This document shows, in pieces, positions 29,929 to 41,655 of a stretch of 62,699 nt of DNA. The translations under genes were made by a program, and so were the position numbers. Source of the stretch: Pseudomonadota bacterium. Lineage in GTDB: Bacteria > Pseudomonadota > Gammaproteobacteria > Burkholderiales > Burkholderiaceae_C. A model generated the notes under the pieces. The model was not told the origin of the DNA. It searched no databases and saw only the letters and a list, made by a program, of their open reading frames with translations. Within the stretch, counting starts at the first letter, position 1. The number at the start of each line of letters is the position of its first letter. The stretch is from contig JAJZAQ010000013.1 in NCBI GenBank assembly GCA_021799355.1, positions 1-62,699 on the forward strand, read 5' to 3'.

Positions 29929-30089
29929 CTCTCGCTGGCCCAGGCGCCAAGGTCGAGCGATTTGCAGCGCTCGCTGCAGAACGGCCGCCACGGATTGCTC
30001 GCGGCGTACACCGTGAGCGTGCCGCACTGCGGGCAGCGCACCTGGCGCGCGGCGGGGGCGGGCGGCGGGGTGTCGGGTTTTACGGGCAT
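29844..30089 (-). CDS. yacG: DNA gyrase inhibitor YacG, zinc-binding
   Basis: An 81-residue protein with four zinc-ligand cysteines, '[12 protein letters not shown]' and '[19 protein letters not shown]', the YacG pattern. The E. coli homologue binds the gyrase GyrB subunit and inhibits it. I start at ATG 30089, which overlaps the zapD stop by 10 bases. The acidic/Pro/Ser C-terminal tail lies opposite the Nudix gene. The arrangement zapD-yacG beside coaE and pilD is common in beta- and gammaproteobacteria. Confidence 0.9.
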   Translation of the reverse strand: MPVKPDTPPPAPAARQVRCPQCGTLTVYAASNPWRPFCSERCKSLDLGAWASESYRVPATPPLDADDAASGDEPPSPPSAH

Positions 30090-30832
30090 AGCGTCAGCTC
30101 GAAGGGAATGTCGCGCGCTGACGGCGTCATGTGCCAGTCGACGTCGGGTTGCATGAAGCGCACCGACACCATCAGCCGGTGACCGGTGATTTCCGGCACC
30201 ACGCCCAGCGCGCCGTCGATGCGCAGGCGCAGCAACTGGTAGCTTTTGCCCGACAACTGCTGCTGGTAGTTGCCGGCGGTGGCCTGGGTCTTGCGCGTGT
30301 TGCCGGCGTCGCGCAACAGCCGCAGCAACAGCTCGACCCCGCCGGCCAGCGGGGCGAAGGTCTGCATCCAGCGTGACAGGTCGTCCTGCCGCTGCTGCGC
30401 CGGCAGGTGCTGCCAGGCGTAATACGCCGGAAGGTCGAACTCGCAGGTGCCGCCCGGGATGTTGGCGCGGCTGCGCACCGCCATGAGCCATTCGTTGTCC
30501 TGCAGGCCCTGGCCGATGCGTCCCTGCTGCTGGCTGATGGCGGTAAACGTGTGTTCGATGTCGTCGAGCACGGCGTCGAGCACGGCCTCGGCCACTGCCG
30601 GGTTGCCGCGGTACGCGGCGAAGGTCTGCCGCTGGCGTTCGAGCTCTTTGAGCAGCTCGGACTTGAGGTCCTGGCGCGAAGCCACGTCCATGATTTCGAA
30701 CAGGGTGACCAGGGCGAAATGATGGTGCTCGGGCAACACGCCCTGGCGCAGCACGGCTTCACGGCGGAACAGATGTTCGAGCCGGAGCAGGGTGCGCACG
30801 CGTTCGTGCAGGGGATATTCGTACAAAATCAC
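30080..30832 (-). CDS. zapD: Z-ring-associated protein ZapD
   Basis: A 250-residue cytoplasmic protein (YacF) that bundles FtsZ filaments by binding the FtsZ C-terminal tail. Family features are '[20 protein letters not shown]' near the start, '[16 protein letters not shown]'-like text (here '[20 protein letters not shown]') and '[18 protein letters not shown]' at the end. I start at GTG 30832, because the family begins M-ILYEYP. In-frame GTG/TTG codons up to 30889 are alternatives, and no ribosome site decides between them. The zapD-yacG overlap suggests one mRNA. Confidence 0.88.
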   Translation of the reverse strand: MILYEYPLHERVRTLLRLEHLFRREAVLRQGVLPEHHHFALVTLFEIMDVASRQDLKSELLKELERQRQTFAAYRGNPAVAEAVLDAVLDDIEHTFTAISQQQGRIGQGLQDNEWLMAVRSRANIPGGTCEFDLPAYYAWQHLPAQQRQDDLSRWMQTFAPLAGGVELLLRLLRDAGNTRKTQATAGNYQQQLSGKSYQLLRLRIDGALGVVPEITGHRLMVSVRFMQPDVDWHMTPSARDIPFELTLCP

Positions 30833-30931
30833 GGGTGGCTTGGGTGCGTCGCGGCGGCGCACGTCGTGGAAGTCATCCGCCCCGGCCAAGGGAGGCGATG
30901 GGCTGCATTGTCCTGCAAGCGCTGCGCGAAC

Positions 30932-31540
30932 TCAATTTTTGCGCATGCGGCAATAGCGCGCGTGCAGCGCATCGACCTGCGTCTGCAGCGCTGCCAGCGT
31001 GCCGCTGTTGTCGATGACGTCGTCGGCCACGGCCAGCCGCTGCTCGCGGCTGGCCTGCGCCGCAAGGATGGCGGCGATGGTCTGCTCGTCCAGGCCGGAG
31101 CGCGCGCGCACCCGGGCGATCTGCAGCTCGCGCGGGCAATCGACCACGCAAATGCGGTCGAGGTCGGCACGCCATTGTGCCAGGTGTTCGACCAGCAGCG
31201 GCACCACCAGCACCACGTACTCGCCTTGCGCCTGGGCCGCCTGCTCGCGCAGCGCCTGGCGGATGCGCGGGTGCAGAATGGCTTCGAGCCGTGCGCGTTC
31301 GTCCGGGCGGCTGAACACGCGCTGGCGCATCGCCGCGCGATCCAGCGCCCCGCTGGCGTCGCAGATGCCGGCGCCGAAGGCGTCGATCAGCGCCGGCATC
31401 GCCGCGCCGCCGGCGGCGGTCAGCACATGGGCGACATGGTCGGCGTCGACCACCGCCGCGCCGCGCTGTGCCAGCAGGCTGGCGACGAGCGATTTGCCCG
31501 AGCCGATGCCGCCCGTCAGCCCGATCCGCAGCCGCGGCAT
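30932..31540 (-). CDS. coaE: Dephospho-CoA kinase
   Basis: A 202-residue P-loop kinase for the last step of coenzyme A synthesis. The P-loop 'TGGIGSGKS' is at residues 9-17, followed by 'VVDADHVAHVL' and 'VVPLLVEHLAQWRADLDRI' with 'VVDCPRELQIARVRAR'. Start ATG 31540 ('MPRLRIGLTGG') leaves five bases to the pilD stop. Its place between pilD and zapD is the conserved pilBCD-coaE order. Confidence 0.94.
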   Translation of the reverse strand: MPRLRIGLTGGIGSGKSLVASLLAQRGAAVVDADHVAHVLTAAGGAAMPALIDAFGAGICDASGALDRAAMRQRVFSRPDERARLEAILHPRIRQALREQAAQAQGEYVVLVVPLLVEHLAQWRADLDRICVVDCPRELQIARVRARSGLDEQTIAAILAAQASREQRLAVADDVIDNSGTLAALQTQVDALHARYCRMRKN

Positions 31541-31545
31541 GGCGC

Positions 31546-32418
31546 TCAGCCTCCCGCCACGGTGGGGAGGATCAGCGCCAGCAGGGTCTGCGGCCCGGCA
31601 AGCAGCAGCAACACCCCCGCCGCGGCCAGAAACGGACCGAACGGAATCGGTTTGCCGCGCTGGGTGCGGCCCAGCAGTTGCAGCGTGATGCCAATGACCG
31701 CGCCGCAAATGCTCGACAGCAGCACGATGGGCAACAGCGCCGCCAGGCCGAACCAGGCGCCGAGCGCGGCGAGCAGCTTGAAATCGCCAAACCCCATGCC
31801 TTCCTTGCCGGTGAGCATCCTGAACCCTTGGTACACCGTCCACAGCGCGGCGTAGCCGACGACCGCGCCCCAGACGGCGCCGGAAAGCTCCGCAGGGTGC
31901 AGCGCGGCGTGCCAGATCAGACCAAGCCACAGCAGCGGCAGCGTGATGCTGTCGGGCAACAGCGTGGTGTCGAAATCGATCAGCGCCAGGACGATCAGCG
32001 CCCACAGCAGCAACAGGTACGCCGCGGCGTCCCAGTTCACCCCCCAGCGCCACACGACCGCCGCGCTCAGCAGCGCGGTGGCGAGTTCGACCAGGGGATA
32101 GCGCGGCGAAATCGACACGCCGCAGGCCGAACAGCGCCCACGCAGCAGGACGTAGCTCAGCACCGGGATGTTCTCCCACCAGGCGATGCGGTGGCCGCAG
32201 GCTGGGCAGCGCGAGCCTGGAGCGATGAGATCGAAGCGCTCGGCCTGCGCCGCTGGCGCGTCGGGGTGGAGCGTGGCGTGCGCCTCGGCCTGCCATTGCC
32301 GCTCCAGCATCAACGGCAGGCGGTAGACGACGACGTTGAGGAAACTGCCGATCACCAGGCCGAGCAGCCCGGCGGCGGCCAGCCACAACGGCAGCGGCAC
32401 GGCGCTGAGCGCGGGCAT
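31546..32418 (-). CDS. pilD: Type IV prepilin peptidase/N-methyltransferase PilD
   Basis: A 290-residue membrane aspartyl protease that cleaves and N-methylates prepilins and pseudopilins. The cytoplasmic zinc-type double CxxC is seen in 'SRCPACGHRIAWW' and 'RCSACGVSISPRYPLVE'. The catalytic aspartates lie in 'ALIDFDTTLLPD' and 'GMGFGDFKLLAALGAW'. The N-terminus is 'GLVIGSFLNVVVYRLP'. About eight hydrophobic segments are visible. The start overlaps the pilC stop by one codon-length junction (ATGA). Confidence 0.95.
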   Translation of the reverse strand: MPALSAVPLPLWLAAAGLLGLVIGSFLNVVVYRLPLMLERQWQAEAHATLHPDAPAAQAERFDLIAPGSRCPACGHRIAWWENIPVLSYVLLRGRCSACGVSISPRYPLVELATALLSAAVVWRWGVNWDAAAYLLLLWALIVLALIDFDTTLLPDSITLPLLWLGLIWHAALHPAELSGAVWGAVVGYAALWTVYQGFRMLTGKEGMGFGDFKLLAALGAWFGLAALLPIVLLSSICGAVIGITLQLLGRTQRGKPIPFGPFLAAAGVLLLLAGPQTLLALILPTVAGG

Positions 32419-33644
32419 CAGCCGACGACCTTGCCGAGGTTGAAAATCGGCAGGTACATCGCCACCACCAGTCCGCCGATGAGCACGCCGAGGAACACGA
32501 TGATCATCGGTTCGAGCAGCGCCGAGAGGTTTTTCACCAGTTCATCGACTTCGGCTTCGTAAATGTCCGCAGCCTTGCTCAGCATCGAGTCGAGCGAGCC
32601 CGACTCTTCGCCGATTTGCGTGAGCTGGATGACCAGCGGCGGGAATACGCCCTGCGTCTGCATCGATGTCGTCAGGCTGGTCCCGGTGGCGACGTCCTGC
32701 TGGATTTTTTCCGTGGCGCGCAGGTAGACGATGTTGCCCGCCGCCCCGCCCACGGCGTCCAGCGCTTCCACCAGCGGCACGCCGGCGCCGAACATGGTCG
32801 CCAGGGTGCGTGTCCAGCGTGCCAGCGCGCCCAGCCGCACCAGCTTGCCAAACACCGGCAGGCGCAGCAGCAGCCGGTCCATGGCTTCCTGCATCTTGAC
32901 CGATTTTTTCCACGACTGAAAGAAAAAATACCCGCCGAGGAAAATGGTGCCGAACAGGATGTACCAGTAGTGGACGAAAAAGTTGGACATCGCCACCACC
33001 ATCAGCGTCGGCGCCGGCAGGCTGGCGCCGAACTGCGAAAACACCTGGGTGAACACCGGCACGACGAACAGCATGATGATGGACACGACGATGAAGGCCA
33101 CCACCAGCACGGCTACCGGGTAGGTCAGCGCGCTCTTGATCTTGCTGCGGATCGCCAGCGACTTTTCCTGGTACGTGGCCAGACGGTCGAGCACGAGTTC
33201 GAGCATACCGGCGGTTTCCCCGGCTTCCACCAGGTTGCAGTACAGCGCGTCGAAGTATTTGGGATGCTTGCGAAACGCGTTGGACAGGCTGGTGCCGGTT
33301 TCCACGTCGCTGCGGATGTCCATGATCAGCCGCGCCATGTTCGGGTTGGGATGGCCGCGACCGACGATATCGAACGACTGCAGCAGCGGCACCCCGGCCT
33401 TGATCATCGTCGCCATCTGCCGGGTGAAGGTGGAAATGTCTTTGGCCTTGATCGCCCGGCCACCGCTGAGCCGGCGTTTTTTCACCTTGGTGACCAGGAT
33501 GCCCTGGCGGCGCAGCGAAGCCGAGACGATGGCCTCGCTGCCTGCGCGCAATTCACCGCGCTGCAGCTTGCCCTGCCGGTCCTTCCCTTCCCATTCGAAC
33601 AACGCTTCTTTGGCGCTGGCGGTGCGTGCCGCTGCTGTAGCCAT
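32418..33644 (-). CDS. pilC: Type IV pilus inner-membrane platform protein PilC
   Basis: A 408-residue T2SF-type protein with two homologous cytoplasmic domains and three membrane segments, on which the pilus is assembled. Features are 'FTRQMATMIKAGVPLLQSFD', 'LYCNLVEAGETAGMLELVL' in the first domain, 'LARWTRTLATMFGAGVPLVE' and 'QIGEESGSLDSMLSKAADIY' in the second. It lies between pilB and pilD, with a 16-base gap to pilB. Confidence 0.95.
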   Translation of the reverse strand: MATAAARTASAKEALFEWEGKDRQGKLQRGELRAGSEAIVSASLRRQGILVTKVKKRRLSGGRAIKAKDISTFTRQMATMIKAGVPLLQSFDIVGRGHPNPNMARLIMDIRSDVETGTSLSNAFRKHPKYFDALYCNLVEAGETAGMLELVLDRLATYQEKSLAIRSKIKSALTYPVAVLVVAFIVVSIIMLFVVPVFTQVFSQFGASLPAPTLMVVAMSNFFVHYWYILFGTIFLGGYFFFQSWKKSVKMQEAMDRLLLRLPVFGKLVRLGALARWTRTLATMFGAGVPLVEALDAVGGAAGNIVYLRATEKIQQDVATGTSLTTSMQTQGVFPPLVIQLTQIGEESGSLDSMLSKAADIYEAEVDELVKNLSALLEPMIIVFLGVLIGGLVVAMYLPIFNLGKVVG

Positions 33645-33660
33645 GATGCTCTACCCCCGT

Positions 33661-35400
33661 TTATTCGTTGGTCACGGCGATGATTTCTTCCAGGGAGGTG
33701 ATGCCCTGTTTCACCTTCAGCAGCCCGGCCTCGCGCAGCGTGCGCACGCCTTCCCTGCGTGCCTGCTCGGCGATGTCCAGTGCCGTGCCGTGGTTGAGAA
33801 TGATGCGCTGGATTTCGTCGGAAATCGGCATGACCTGGTAGATGCCGACCCGGCCTTTGTACCCCGTGCCGCCGCAGGCGTTGCACTTGCCGGCTTTGTA
33901 GGGTTTCCAGCTGCCGTCGAGGTCTTCTTCGCGGAACCCGGCTTCCAGCAGGGTGTCGGCGGGCAGATCGACCGGCGTCTTGCACTGCGTGCACAACTTG
34001 CGCGCCAGCCGCTGCGCGGTGATGAGGATGACGCTGGAGGCGATGTTGAACGCCGGCACGCCCATGTTGAGCAGCCGGGTCAGGGTCGTCGGCGCGTCGT
34101 TGGTATGCACCGTCGACAGCACGAGGTGGCCGGTTTGCGCCGCCTTGACCGCGATGTCGGCGGTTTCCAGGTCGCGCACCTCACCGACCATGATGATGTC
34201 CGGGTCCTGCCGCAAAAAGGCGCGCAGCGCGTTGGCGAACGTCAGCCCGGCCTTTTCGTTGACGTTGACCTGGTTGACGCCGGGCAGGTTGATTTCCGCC
34301 GGGTCTTCGGCGGTGGAGATGTTCACCCCGGGCTGGTTGAGAATGTTCAGACAGGTGTAGAGCGACACGGTTTTCCCGCTGCCCGTCGGCCCGGTGACCA
34401 GAATCATGCCGTAGGGGCGGTGGATGGCGGTGAGCAGCTTGGCCTTGTCGTCGGGTTCGTACCCCAGTGCGTCGATGCCGAGCTTGGCTGCCGACGAGTC
34501 CAGAATCCGCATGACGATTTTTTCGCCGTACAGCGTGGGCAGCGTGCTGACACGGAAATCGATCGACTTTTCCGGGCTGATGCGCAGCTTCATCCGCCCG
34601 TCCTGTGGCACACGGCGCTCGGCGATGTCGAGCTTGGAAATCACCTTGATGCGCGAGGCCAGCTTTTCCTTGATCGACACCGGCGGCTGGGCAATTTCGC
34701 GCAGCTCGCCGTCGATGCGGAAGCGGATGCGGTAAAAATGCTCGAACGGTTCGAAATGCAGGTCAGAGGCGCGCATATTGATCGCGTCGATGAGCATTTT
34801 CTGCAGGAACCGCACCACCGGCGCGTCGTCGACTTCGCTGGCGAGGTCCTTGGCTTCCGCCGGCTCGCTGCCTTCGCCGAGGTCTCCGAGGTCGAAGTCT
34901 TCACCGACCAGTGCCGCGATCTGGCTGTTGGCCGACTGGCCGGCCTGGTCGATGATGCGCACCAGCTTGTCGTACTCGACGACGACCAGCTCGATCTGCG
35001 CCTGCGACTGGAACTTGATTTTGTCTTCGGCCTCGTGGTCGGCCGGGTCTGCCGTGGCCACCACCAGGCGGTTGCCGCGCTTGAGCAGCGGCAGCACCTT
35101 GTACCCCTGGATGATTTTGGCGTCGATCGCCCCGGTGGCCAGCCGCGTGGGGTCGTAGGCGTCGAGGTCGAGCAGCGGCAGCGAGAACGTCTTGCTCACC
35201 CAGTGAGCCAGGTCGGCGGCGTTCATCGACCCGCTGCCGAGCAGGGTGGCGATGAAGCTGGTGCGCGTTTCCAGAGCGCGCTGGTGGATCTGTTCCACCA
35301 GGGTGCGCGGGAGCAATTCGGCCTGAACCAAGGCGTGCGCCAGACCTGGCAAAGCCTTCGACGGAGTGGAGGCAGACGCGGCGAGCGAAGTGGCGGACAT
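33661..35400 (-). CDS. pilB: Type IV pilus extension ATPase PilB
   Basis: A 579-residue secretion ATPase powering pilus extension. The N-terminal T2SE-N domains are followed by the ATPase core: Walker A 'GPTGSGKT' with K343, Asp box 'DPDIIMVGEVRDLETADIA', His box 'GHLVLSTVHTNDAPTTLTRL', and the zinc tetracysteine 'LCTQCK' with 'CNACGGTGYKGR'. Start ATG 35400 ('MSATSLAASAST') gives a normal length; the same frame stays open for several hundred bases upstream, but that stretch is noncoding or another gene. Confidence 0.95.
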   Translation of the reverse strand: MSATSLAASASTPSKALPGLAHALVQAELLPRTLVEQIHQRALETRTSFIATLLGSGSMNAADLAHWVSKTFSLPLLDLDAYDPTRLATGAIDAKIIQGYKVLPLLKRGNRLVVATADPADHEAEDKIKFQSQAQIELVVVEYDKLVRIIDQAGQSANSQIAALVGEDFDLGDLGEGSEPAEAKDLASEVDDAPVVRFLQKMLIDAINMRASDLHFEPFEHFYRIRFRIDGELREIAQPPVSIKEKLASRIKVISKLDIAERRVPQDGRMKLRISPEKSIDFRVSTLPTLYGEKIVMRILDSSAAKLGIDALGYEPDDKAKLLTAIHRPYGMILVTGPTGSGKTVSLYTCLNILNQPGVNISTAEDPAEINLPGVNQVNVNEKAGLTFANALRAFLRQDPDIIMVGEVRDLETADIAVKAAQTGHLVLSTVHTNDAPTTLTRLLNMGVPAFNIASSVILITAQRLARKLCTQCKTPVDLPADTLLEAGFREEDLDGSWKPYKAGKCNACGGTGYKGRVGIYQVMPISDEIQRIILNHGTALDIAEQARREGVRTLREAGLLKVKQGITSLEEIIAVTNE

Positions 35401-35424
35401 GATGCAGCAAGATTTGAGCAGACA

Positions 35425-35454
35425 ATGATGCGTGCTCCGACCGCTGTTTGTAAA
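35425..35454 (-). promoter_or_regulatory. Candidate sigma-70 promoter of pilB
   Basis: On the reverse strand TTTACA (35454-35449) and CATCAT (35430-35425) are 18 bases apart. The start site would be ~18 bases before the pilB ATG. A CTGTG-N7-CACAG inverted repeat lies upstream at 35484-35500. Confidence 0.35.
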
Positions 35455-35567
35455 TCCTCGCATCCGATCGGCGCGGCGATGTGCTGTGAAAAATCCACAG
35501 TCCCACCGGGCGTAACGCGTGGAAATACCGCCCCGTCCGCCTGCGGGGCATGCCGCTGCAGGGCGGC

Positions 35568-35933
35568 TCAGGCCGGATTCGGTGCCGGTCCGGCCCGCTT
35601 GGCCGCGTCGATCACCCGCCGGGCGGCCAGCTCGGTTTCTGCAGAACGCTGCAGCGGCGCCAGGCACAGCCCGGCGACGGCGTAGCGCGCGTTTTCGTAC
35701 ACCTCGGCGGCCGCCGGAAACGCGCGCAACAGGGCGTCGAGCTGCGCATCGGGGGTGACAAGCGCCAACGCTTCGCCCAGCCGCTGGGCGACCAGCCGAT
35801 ACTGGTCGGCGCTGGCGTGCAGCGGGCCGCTGTCCAGCCGCTGCAGCAGCCGCGCCAGGGCGAACAGCGTCGGCCGGTCTGGGGCCTGAGCGCCGGGCGC
35901 TGCCGTCGGAGCCTGAGTCGAGTGCATGATCAT
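35568..35933 (-). CDS. Small conserved-looking hypothetical protein upstream of pilB
   Basis: A ~121-residue, mostly helical soluble protein with no signal peptide or membrane segment. The core reads 'LFALARLLQRLDSGPLHASA', 'YRLVAQRLGEAL' and 'AAAEVYENARYAVAGLCLAP', ending in a basic 'ARRVIDAAKRAG'. I do not recognise a named family; I believe similar small proteins exist in Burkholderiales, but could not search. The start is ATG 35933 after a weak AGG, or ATG 35927 two codons later. It lies 167 bases before pilB in the same orientation. Confidence 0.6.
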   Translation of the reverse strand: MIMHSTQAPTAAPGAQAPDRPTLFALARLLQRLDSGPLHASADQYRLVAQRLGEALALVTPDAQLDALLRAFPAAAEVYENARYAVAGLCLAPLQRSAETELAARRVIDAAKRAGPAPNPA

Positions 35934-36068
35934 CCAACCTGCAAACCAAACGTGATGGCAGGTAAATGGATTCACTCGCGTGAATATCAAGCCGGCCCGG
36001 ATGGGCAAACGGGGTCGCCGGTGTTGGCCGCCAGCGCGGTCTGTTTGCGCGGCAAGCGCGCAGACGAA

Positions 36069-36100
36069 ACAAAACCAAAACGGCCACCCTGCGGTGGCCG
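36069..36100 (-). terminator. Intrinsic terminator of tRNA-Pro
   Basis: On the reverse strand a perfect 8-bp stem CGGCCACC/GGTGGCCG (36081-36100, 4-base loop) is followed by TTTTGGTTTTG. It begins 15 bases after the tRNA 3' end. Confidence 0.8.
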
Positions 36101-36115
36101 TTGCGGCAAACATTC

Positions 36116-36192
36116 TGGTCGGGGTGAGAGGATTCGAACCTCCGGCCTCTACGTCCCGAACGTAGCGCTCTACCAGGCTAAGCTACACCCCG
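36116..36192 (-). tRNA. tRNA-Pro (anticodon CGG)
   Basis: A 77-base tRNA reading 5' CGGGGTGTAGC on the reverse strand. The acceptor stem CGGGGTG pairs with CACCCCG. The anticodon arm is CTACG-TTCGGGA-CGTAG, giving anticodon CGG (reads CCG, a frequent proline codon at this GC content). The T-arm contains GGTTCGAATCC, and the terminal ACCA is encoded. It lies between ispB and the small gene upstream of pilB, with its own terminator. Confidence 0.96.
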
Positions 36193-36228
36193 ACGGTTAC
36201 TGCACTGCTCCACCGCCCCCGCGTGCCT

Positions 36229-37239
36229 TCACGCCGTGCGGCTCAAAGAGTAAGCGCATAAGTCTAGCAGAGCTTGACGCGCAGGGCTAGGCTCAAGGTG
36301 TTGCAATGTGGTTTGGGCGACCTCGATCTCGGCCCGAGCCGCGTCTCTGACGGCCTGCATCGCACCGCATTGCTGCACGATCGTCAGGATGTCGTCCAGT
36401 GCGGACACATCGCCGCTGCGGATGGCGTCGGCGATGCGGGCGCGTTGCGTCGCGCTGCTGCGCTGCATGGCGATGATCAACGGCAGCGTGGGTTTGCCCT
36501 CGCGCAAATCGTCGCCGATGTTCTTGCCCAGTTCGTCCGCATGTCCGCTGTAGTCGAGCAGGTCGTCGATGAGCTGGAACGCGGTGCCGAAACTGCGACC
36601 GGCCAGCGCCATGCGTTCCTGCACGGTGTCGTCGGCGTCGGCGAGCACGGCGCCGATGCGCGCGGCGGCCTCGAACAGCTTGGCGGTCTTGAAGCGGATG
36701 ACTTGCATGTAGCGCGCTTCGTCCACGTCCGGATCGTGCATATTGAGCAGTTGCAGCACTTCGCCTTCGGCGATCACGTTGGTGGCGTCGGCCAGGATGT
36801 GCAAAATGCGCATGCTCTGCACCGACACCATCATCTGGAACGCGCGGGTGTAGAGAAAATCGCCGACGAGCACGCTGGCCGAATTGCCGAACAGGGCGTT
36901 GGAGGTTTCACGCCCGCGGCGCATCGACGATTCATCGACCACGTCGTCGTGCAGCAGGGTGGCGGTGTGGATGAGTTCGACCACCGCGGCCATGACGTGC
37001 TGCTGCGGGCCGCGGAACCCCAGCGCCTGGGTCACGAGCAGCAGCAGCGCCGGGCGCAGCCGCTTGCCCCCGCCGGCGACGATGTAGCCGCCGATGGTGT
37101 TGATCAACGCCACTTCCGACGCCAGATGTGTTTGGATGACTTGGTCCACCGCCGCCATGTCTTGGGCGATGGGGGCGAAAACGGTGTGGATCGACGGTGC
37201 TGTCGCCATGGAAGGGGCTTGCGCGATGGGAGCAGGCAT
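36229..37239 (-). CDS. ispB: Polyprenyl (octaprenyl) diphosphate synthase
   Basis: A 336-residue trans-isoprenyl synthase that makes the ubiquinone side chain precursor. First aspartate-rich motif 'LLHDDVVDESSMRRG' and second 'QLIDDLLDYSG' are intact, with 'GGGKRLRPALLLL' for substrate binding. Its start lies divergent to rplU, as in many proteobacteria. An in-frame ATG ten residues on is an alternative start. The exact chain length cannot be told from sequence; octaprenyl is typical for Burkholderiales. Confidence 0.92.
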   Translation of the reverse strand: MPAPIAQAPSMATAPSIHTVFAPIAQDMAAVDQVIQTHLASEVALINTIGGYIVAGGGKRLRPALLLLVTQALGFRGPQQHVMAAVVELIHTATLLHDDVVDESSMRRGRETSNALFGNSASVLVGDFLYTRAFQMMVSVQSMRILHILADATNVIAEGEVLQLLNMHDPDVDEARYMQVIRFKTAKLFEAAARIGAVLADADDTVQERMALAGRSFGTAFQLIDDLLDYSGHADELGKNIGDDLREGKPTLPLIIAMQRSSATQRARIADAIRSGDVSALDDILTIVQQCGAMQAVRDAARAEIEVAQTTLQHLEPSPARQALLDLCAYSLSRTA

Positions 37240-37389
37240 GGAAGGCCAGGAATGCCGGAAGAGGGGATTGCGGGTGGATGACGTCAGCTGGCATTCTAAG
37301 AATGCGCCATGGCTGCAGGCGCACCAGCGCGGCGCGGCATGGCAAACTGGCGACAGTCGGGTGTGCTTGGCGGCAAACAGCCTGCCGCG

Positions 37390-37398
37390 TGCTAGAAT
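37390..37398 (+). promoter_or_regulatory. Extended -10 promoter of rplU-rpmA
   Basis: TGCTAGAAT is an extended -10 (TGn + TAGAAT). A TTGGCG lies 20 bases upstream, too far for a normal -35. Transcription would begin near 37405 and give a leader of ~115 bases before rplU. The rest of the ispB-rplU gap (37240-37518) shows no gene. Confidence 0.55.
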
Positions 37399-37518
37399 GA
37401 AAAACTTTTTGCGGGGCGGGTTGCTTTGTCGCTTGAGCAGTACGAGAGCGGCACGATCGTCCCTTTTGCGCTGCGCTGCTGCCCGTTGCGGTGGCGGCGA
37501 TTTCTATGAGGTGAACTG

Positions 37519-37830
37519 ATGTATGCGGTCATAAAAACCGGTGGCAAGCAGTATCGCGTTGCCGCTGGCGAAAAAATCAAGGTAGAACAGATACCGGCAG
37601 ACGTTGGTCAGGACATCGTGCTCGACGAAGTGCTCGCCGTGGTCAACGGCGATGACGCCAAGTTCGGCACCCCCCTGGTCGACGGCGCAAAGGTGACGGC
37701 CAAGGTGCTGGCGCACGGGCGGCACGACAAGGTGCGCATTTTCAAAATGCGCCGCCGCAAGCACTACCAGAAGCATCAGGGGCATCGGCAAAACTACACC
37801 GAGCTCCAGATCGAAGCGATTTCGGCCTGA
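37519..37830 (+). CDS. rplU: 50S ribosomal protein L21
   Basis: A 103-residue ribosomal protein with the L21 start '[20 protein letters not shown]' and the basic C-terminal '[19 protein letters not shown]'. AGGTGA precedes the ATG at good spacing. First gene of the rplU-rpmA-obgE-proB group. Confidence 0.97.
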   Translation: MYAVIKTGGKQYRVAAGEKIKVEQIPADVGQDIVLDEVLAVVNGDDAKFGTPLVDGAKVTAKVLAHGRHDKVRIFKMRRRKHYQKHQGHRQNYTELQIEAISA

Positions 37831-37842
37831 GGAGTTTCAGAC

Positions 37843-38115
37843 ATGGCACAGAAAAAAGGCGGCGGCTCCACGCGCAACGGCCGCGACTCGGAAGCCAAAC
37901 GGCTGGGCGTGAAGGTGTACGGCGGCCAGGGCATTGCTGCCGGTGGCATCATCGTGCGTCAGCGCGGCACCAAATTCCACCCTGGCCCGAACGTGGGCAT
38001 GGGCAAGGATCACACGCTGTTTGCGCTGGTCGATGGCCGCGTCGAGTTCGAGGTCAAGGGCGCATTCAACCGGCAGACAGTGTCGGTCGTTGCCCATCCG
38101 GCCACGGCGAACTGA
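37843..38115 (+). CDS. rpmA: 50S ribosomal protein L27
   Basis: A 90-residue protein reading '[20 protein letters not shown]', then '[19 protein letters not shown]'. The N-terminal tail starts directly with the mature AQKKGGGS form, without the cleaved extension found in Firmicutes. The gene is 12 bases after rplU, with GAGG before its ATG. 144 noncoding bases separate it from obgE. Confidence 0.97.
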   Translation: MAQKKGGGSTRNGRDSEAKRLGVKVYGGQGIAAGGIIVRQRGTKFHPGPNVGMGKDHTLFALVDGRVEFEVKGAFNRQTVSVVAHPATAN

Positions 38116-40453
<2,338 letters not shown>

Positions 40454-40482
40454 CGCCGGTGTGCGCCGCGGCTGGCCGCAAT

Positions 40483-41034
40483 TCAGTAGGGAATCGCGCG
40501 CAGCCCCTGACGGATGCGCTGCGCCATGTCGGCCGCCGTGCCGTTGACGGCGCCGTCCTTGCAAAAATCGTCGTCGTACAGCGTGGAATGCACCCGCGCT
40601 GCACCGCCTTGCGGGATGCGCTGCCAGCCGGCGTCGTTCACCCGCGTCCAGCGTTGGTCGGCGTCGTTCCAGATGGCATACAGCGTCCACTGCCGGCGCG
40701 CGCAGTCGATGCCTTCGTAGCCGACGTTGCGCGGCCCTCCCGGCGTCTGCGCGACCAGGGTATAGCGCACGACCTGTCCGGGGTGCAGCGAAATCGACGC
40801 CCGGTCGACAAAAAACTGCAGCGTGCCGCCGGCGGTGATGTGCACATGCAGCAGATCCTGCGGCGCGCCGGGCAGGACGACGGCAGGCTGGGACTGCGCC
40901 GACGGGCTGGTGGTGAACACGCCACTGTCGACGCCACCATCGTCTGCGGCGTCAGCCCGCGCCGGCCATGTCGCGCCCAGCGCGAGCAGCAGGGCGGCCA
41001 GCGTGGCGATGGACCCGGAGCGCAGACGCCTCAT
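40483..41034 (-). CDS. CNP1-like family exported protein
   Basis: A 183-residue protein with a signal peptide (about residues 1-27, basic start, '[19 protein letters not shown]' then DA). The remainder, with '[20 protein letters not shown]', '[20 protein letters not shown]' and '[16 protein letters not shown]', fits the CNP1-like family, whose members are found next to rppH in betaproteobacteria; function unknown. Two conserved cysteines could form a disulphide. The ATG overlaps the rppH stop (ATGA), so the two are co-translated. Confidence 0.8.
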   Translation of the reverse strand: MRRLRSGSIATLAALLLALGATWPARADAADDGGVDSGVFTTSPSAQSQPAVVLPGAPQDLLHVHITAGGTLQFFVDRASISLHPGQVVRYTLVAQTPGGPRNVGYEGIDCARRQWTLYAIWNDADQRWTRVNDAGWQRIPQGGAARVHSTLYDDDFCKDGAVNGTAADMAQRIRQGLRAIPY

Positions 41035-41627
41035 GCCGGGTCTGCCGCAGCCAGCGTGGGGGCTGGCGCGTCGTCGGTGTGTGCTGGCGGTGCCGACCCC
41101 TGATGCTCGTGACGGTGGCGCAGATTGCCGCGCAAAAACCGCGTGCGCGGCTCGGGGTGCGGCAGAAAATGCGACAGCTCGGTCAGCGCGAGCTGGTAGA
41201 CCTCGCGTTTGAATTCGATCACGCTGTCCAGCGGCACCCAGTATTCGTTCCAGCGCCAGGCGTCGAATTCCGGGTGAGTGGTGGCGCGCAGGCAGACGTC
41301 GCAGTCGCGGCCGGTCAGGCGCAGAAGGTACCAGATCTGCTTTTGGCCCTTGTAGATGCCACGGCTGTCACGCCGCACGTAATGCGCAGGCACGTCATAG
41401 CGCAGCCAGTGCCGCGTGCGCGCAATGATGCGCACGTGGCAGGGTTCCAGGCCGATTTCCTCGTGCAATTCGCGGTACATCGCCTGCTCTGGCGTTTCGC
41501 CGGGATTGATCCCGCCCTGCGGAAACTGCCAGGAATGCGCACGCACGCGCTTGCCCCAGAACACCTGGTTTTTGGCGTTGAGCAAAATGATGCCCACGTT
41601 GGGACGGTAGCCTTCACGATCCAACAT
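41031..41627 (-). CDS. rppH: RNA pyrophosphohydrolase RppH
   Basis: A 198-residue Nudix enzyme that converts 5'-triphosphate mRNA ends to monophosphate and triggers RNase E decay. N-terminus '[19 protein letters not shown]', Nudix box '[20 protein letters not shown]' then IGL, and '[20 protein letters not shown]' identify it. The C-terminal ~35 residues are His/Pro/Ala-rich and probably disordered. It is divergent from proS. Confidence 0.94.
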   Translation of the reverse strand: MLDREGYRPNVGIILLNAKNQVFWGKRVRAHSWQFPQGGINPGETPEQAMYRELHEEIGLEPCHVRIIARTRHWLRYDVPAHYVRRDSRGIYKGQKQIWYLLRLTGRDCDVCLRATTHPEFDAWRWNEYWVPLDSVIEFKREVYQLALTELSHFLPHPEPRTRFLRGNLRHRHEHQGSAPPAHTDDAPAPTLAAADPA

Positions 41628-41655
41628 CGCCTGGTCCTCGATCTTTTAGAATTCT

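Noticed and set aside
35401-36087. In-frame upstream extension of pilB
   Set aside because: The family starts at the chosen ATG; the extension runs antisense-free but through a promoter-like gap and a different-frame gene, with no conserved content.
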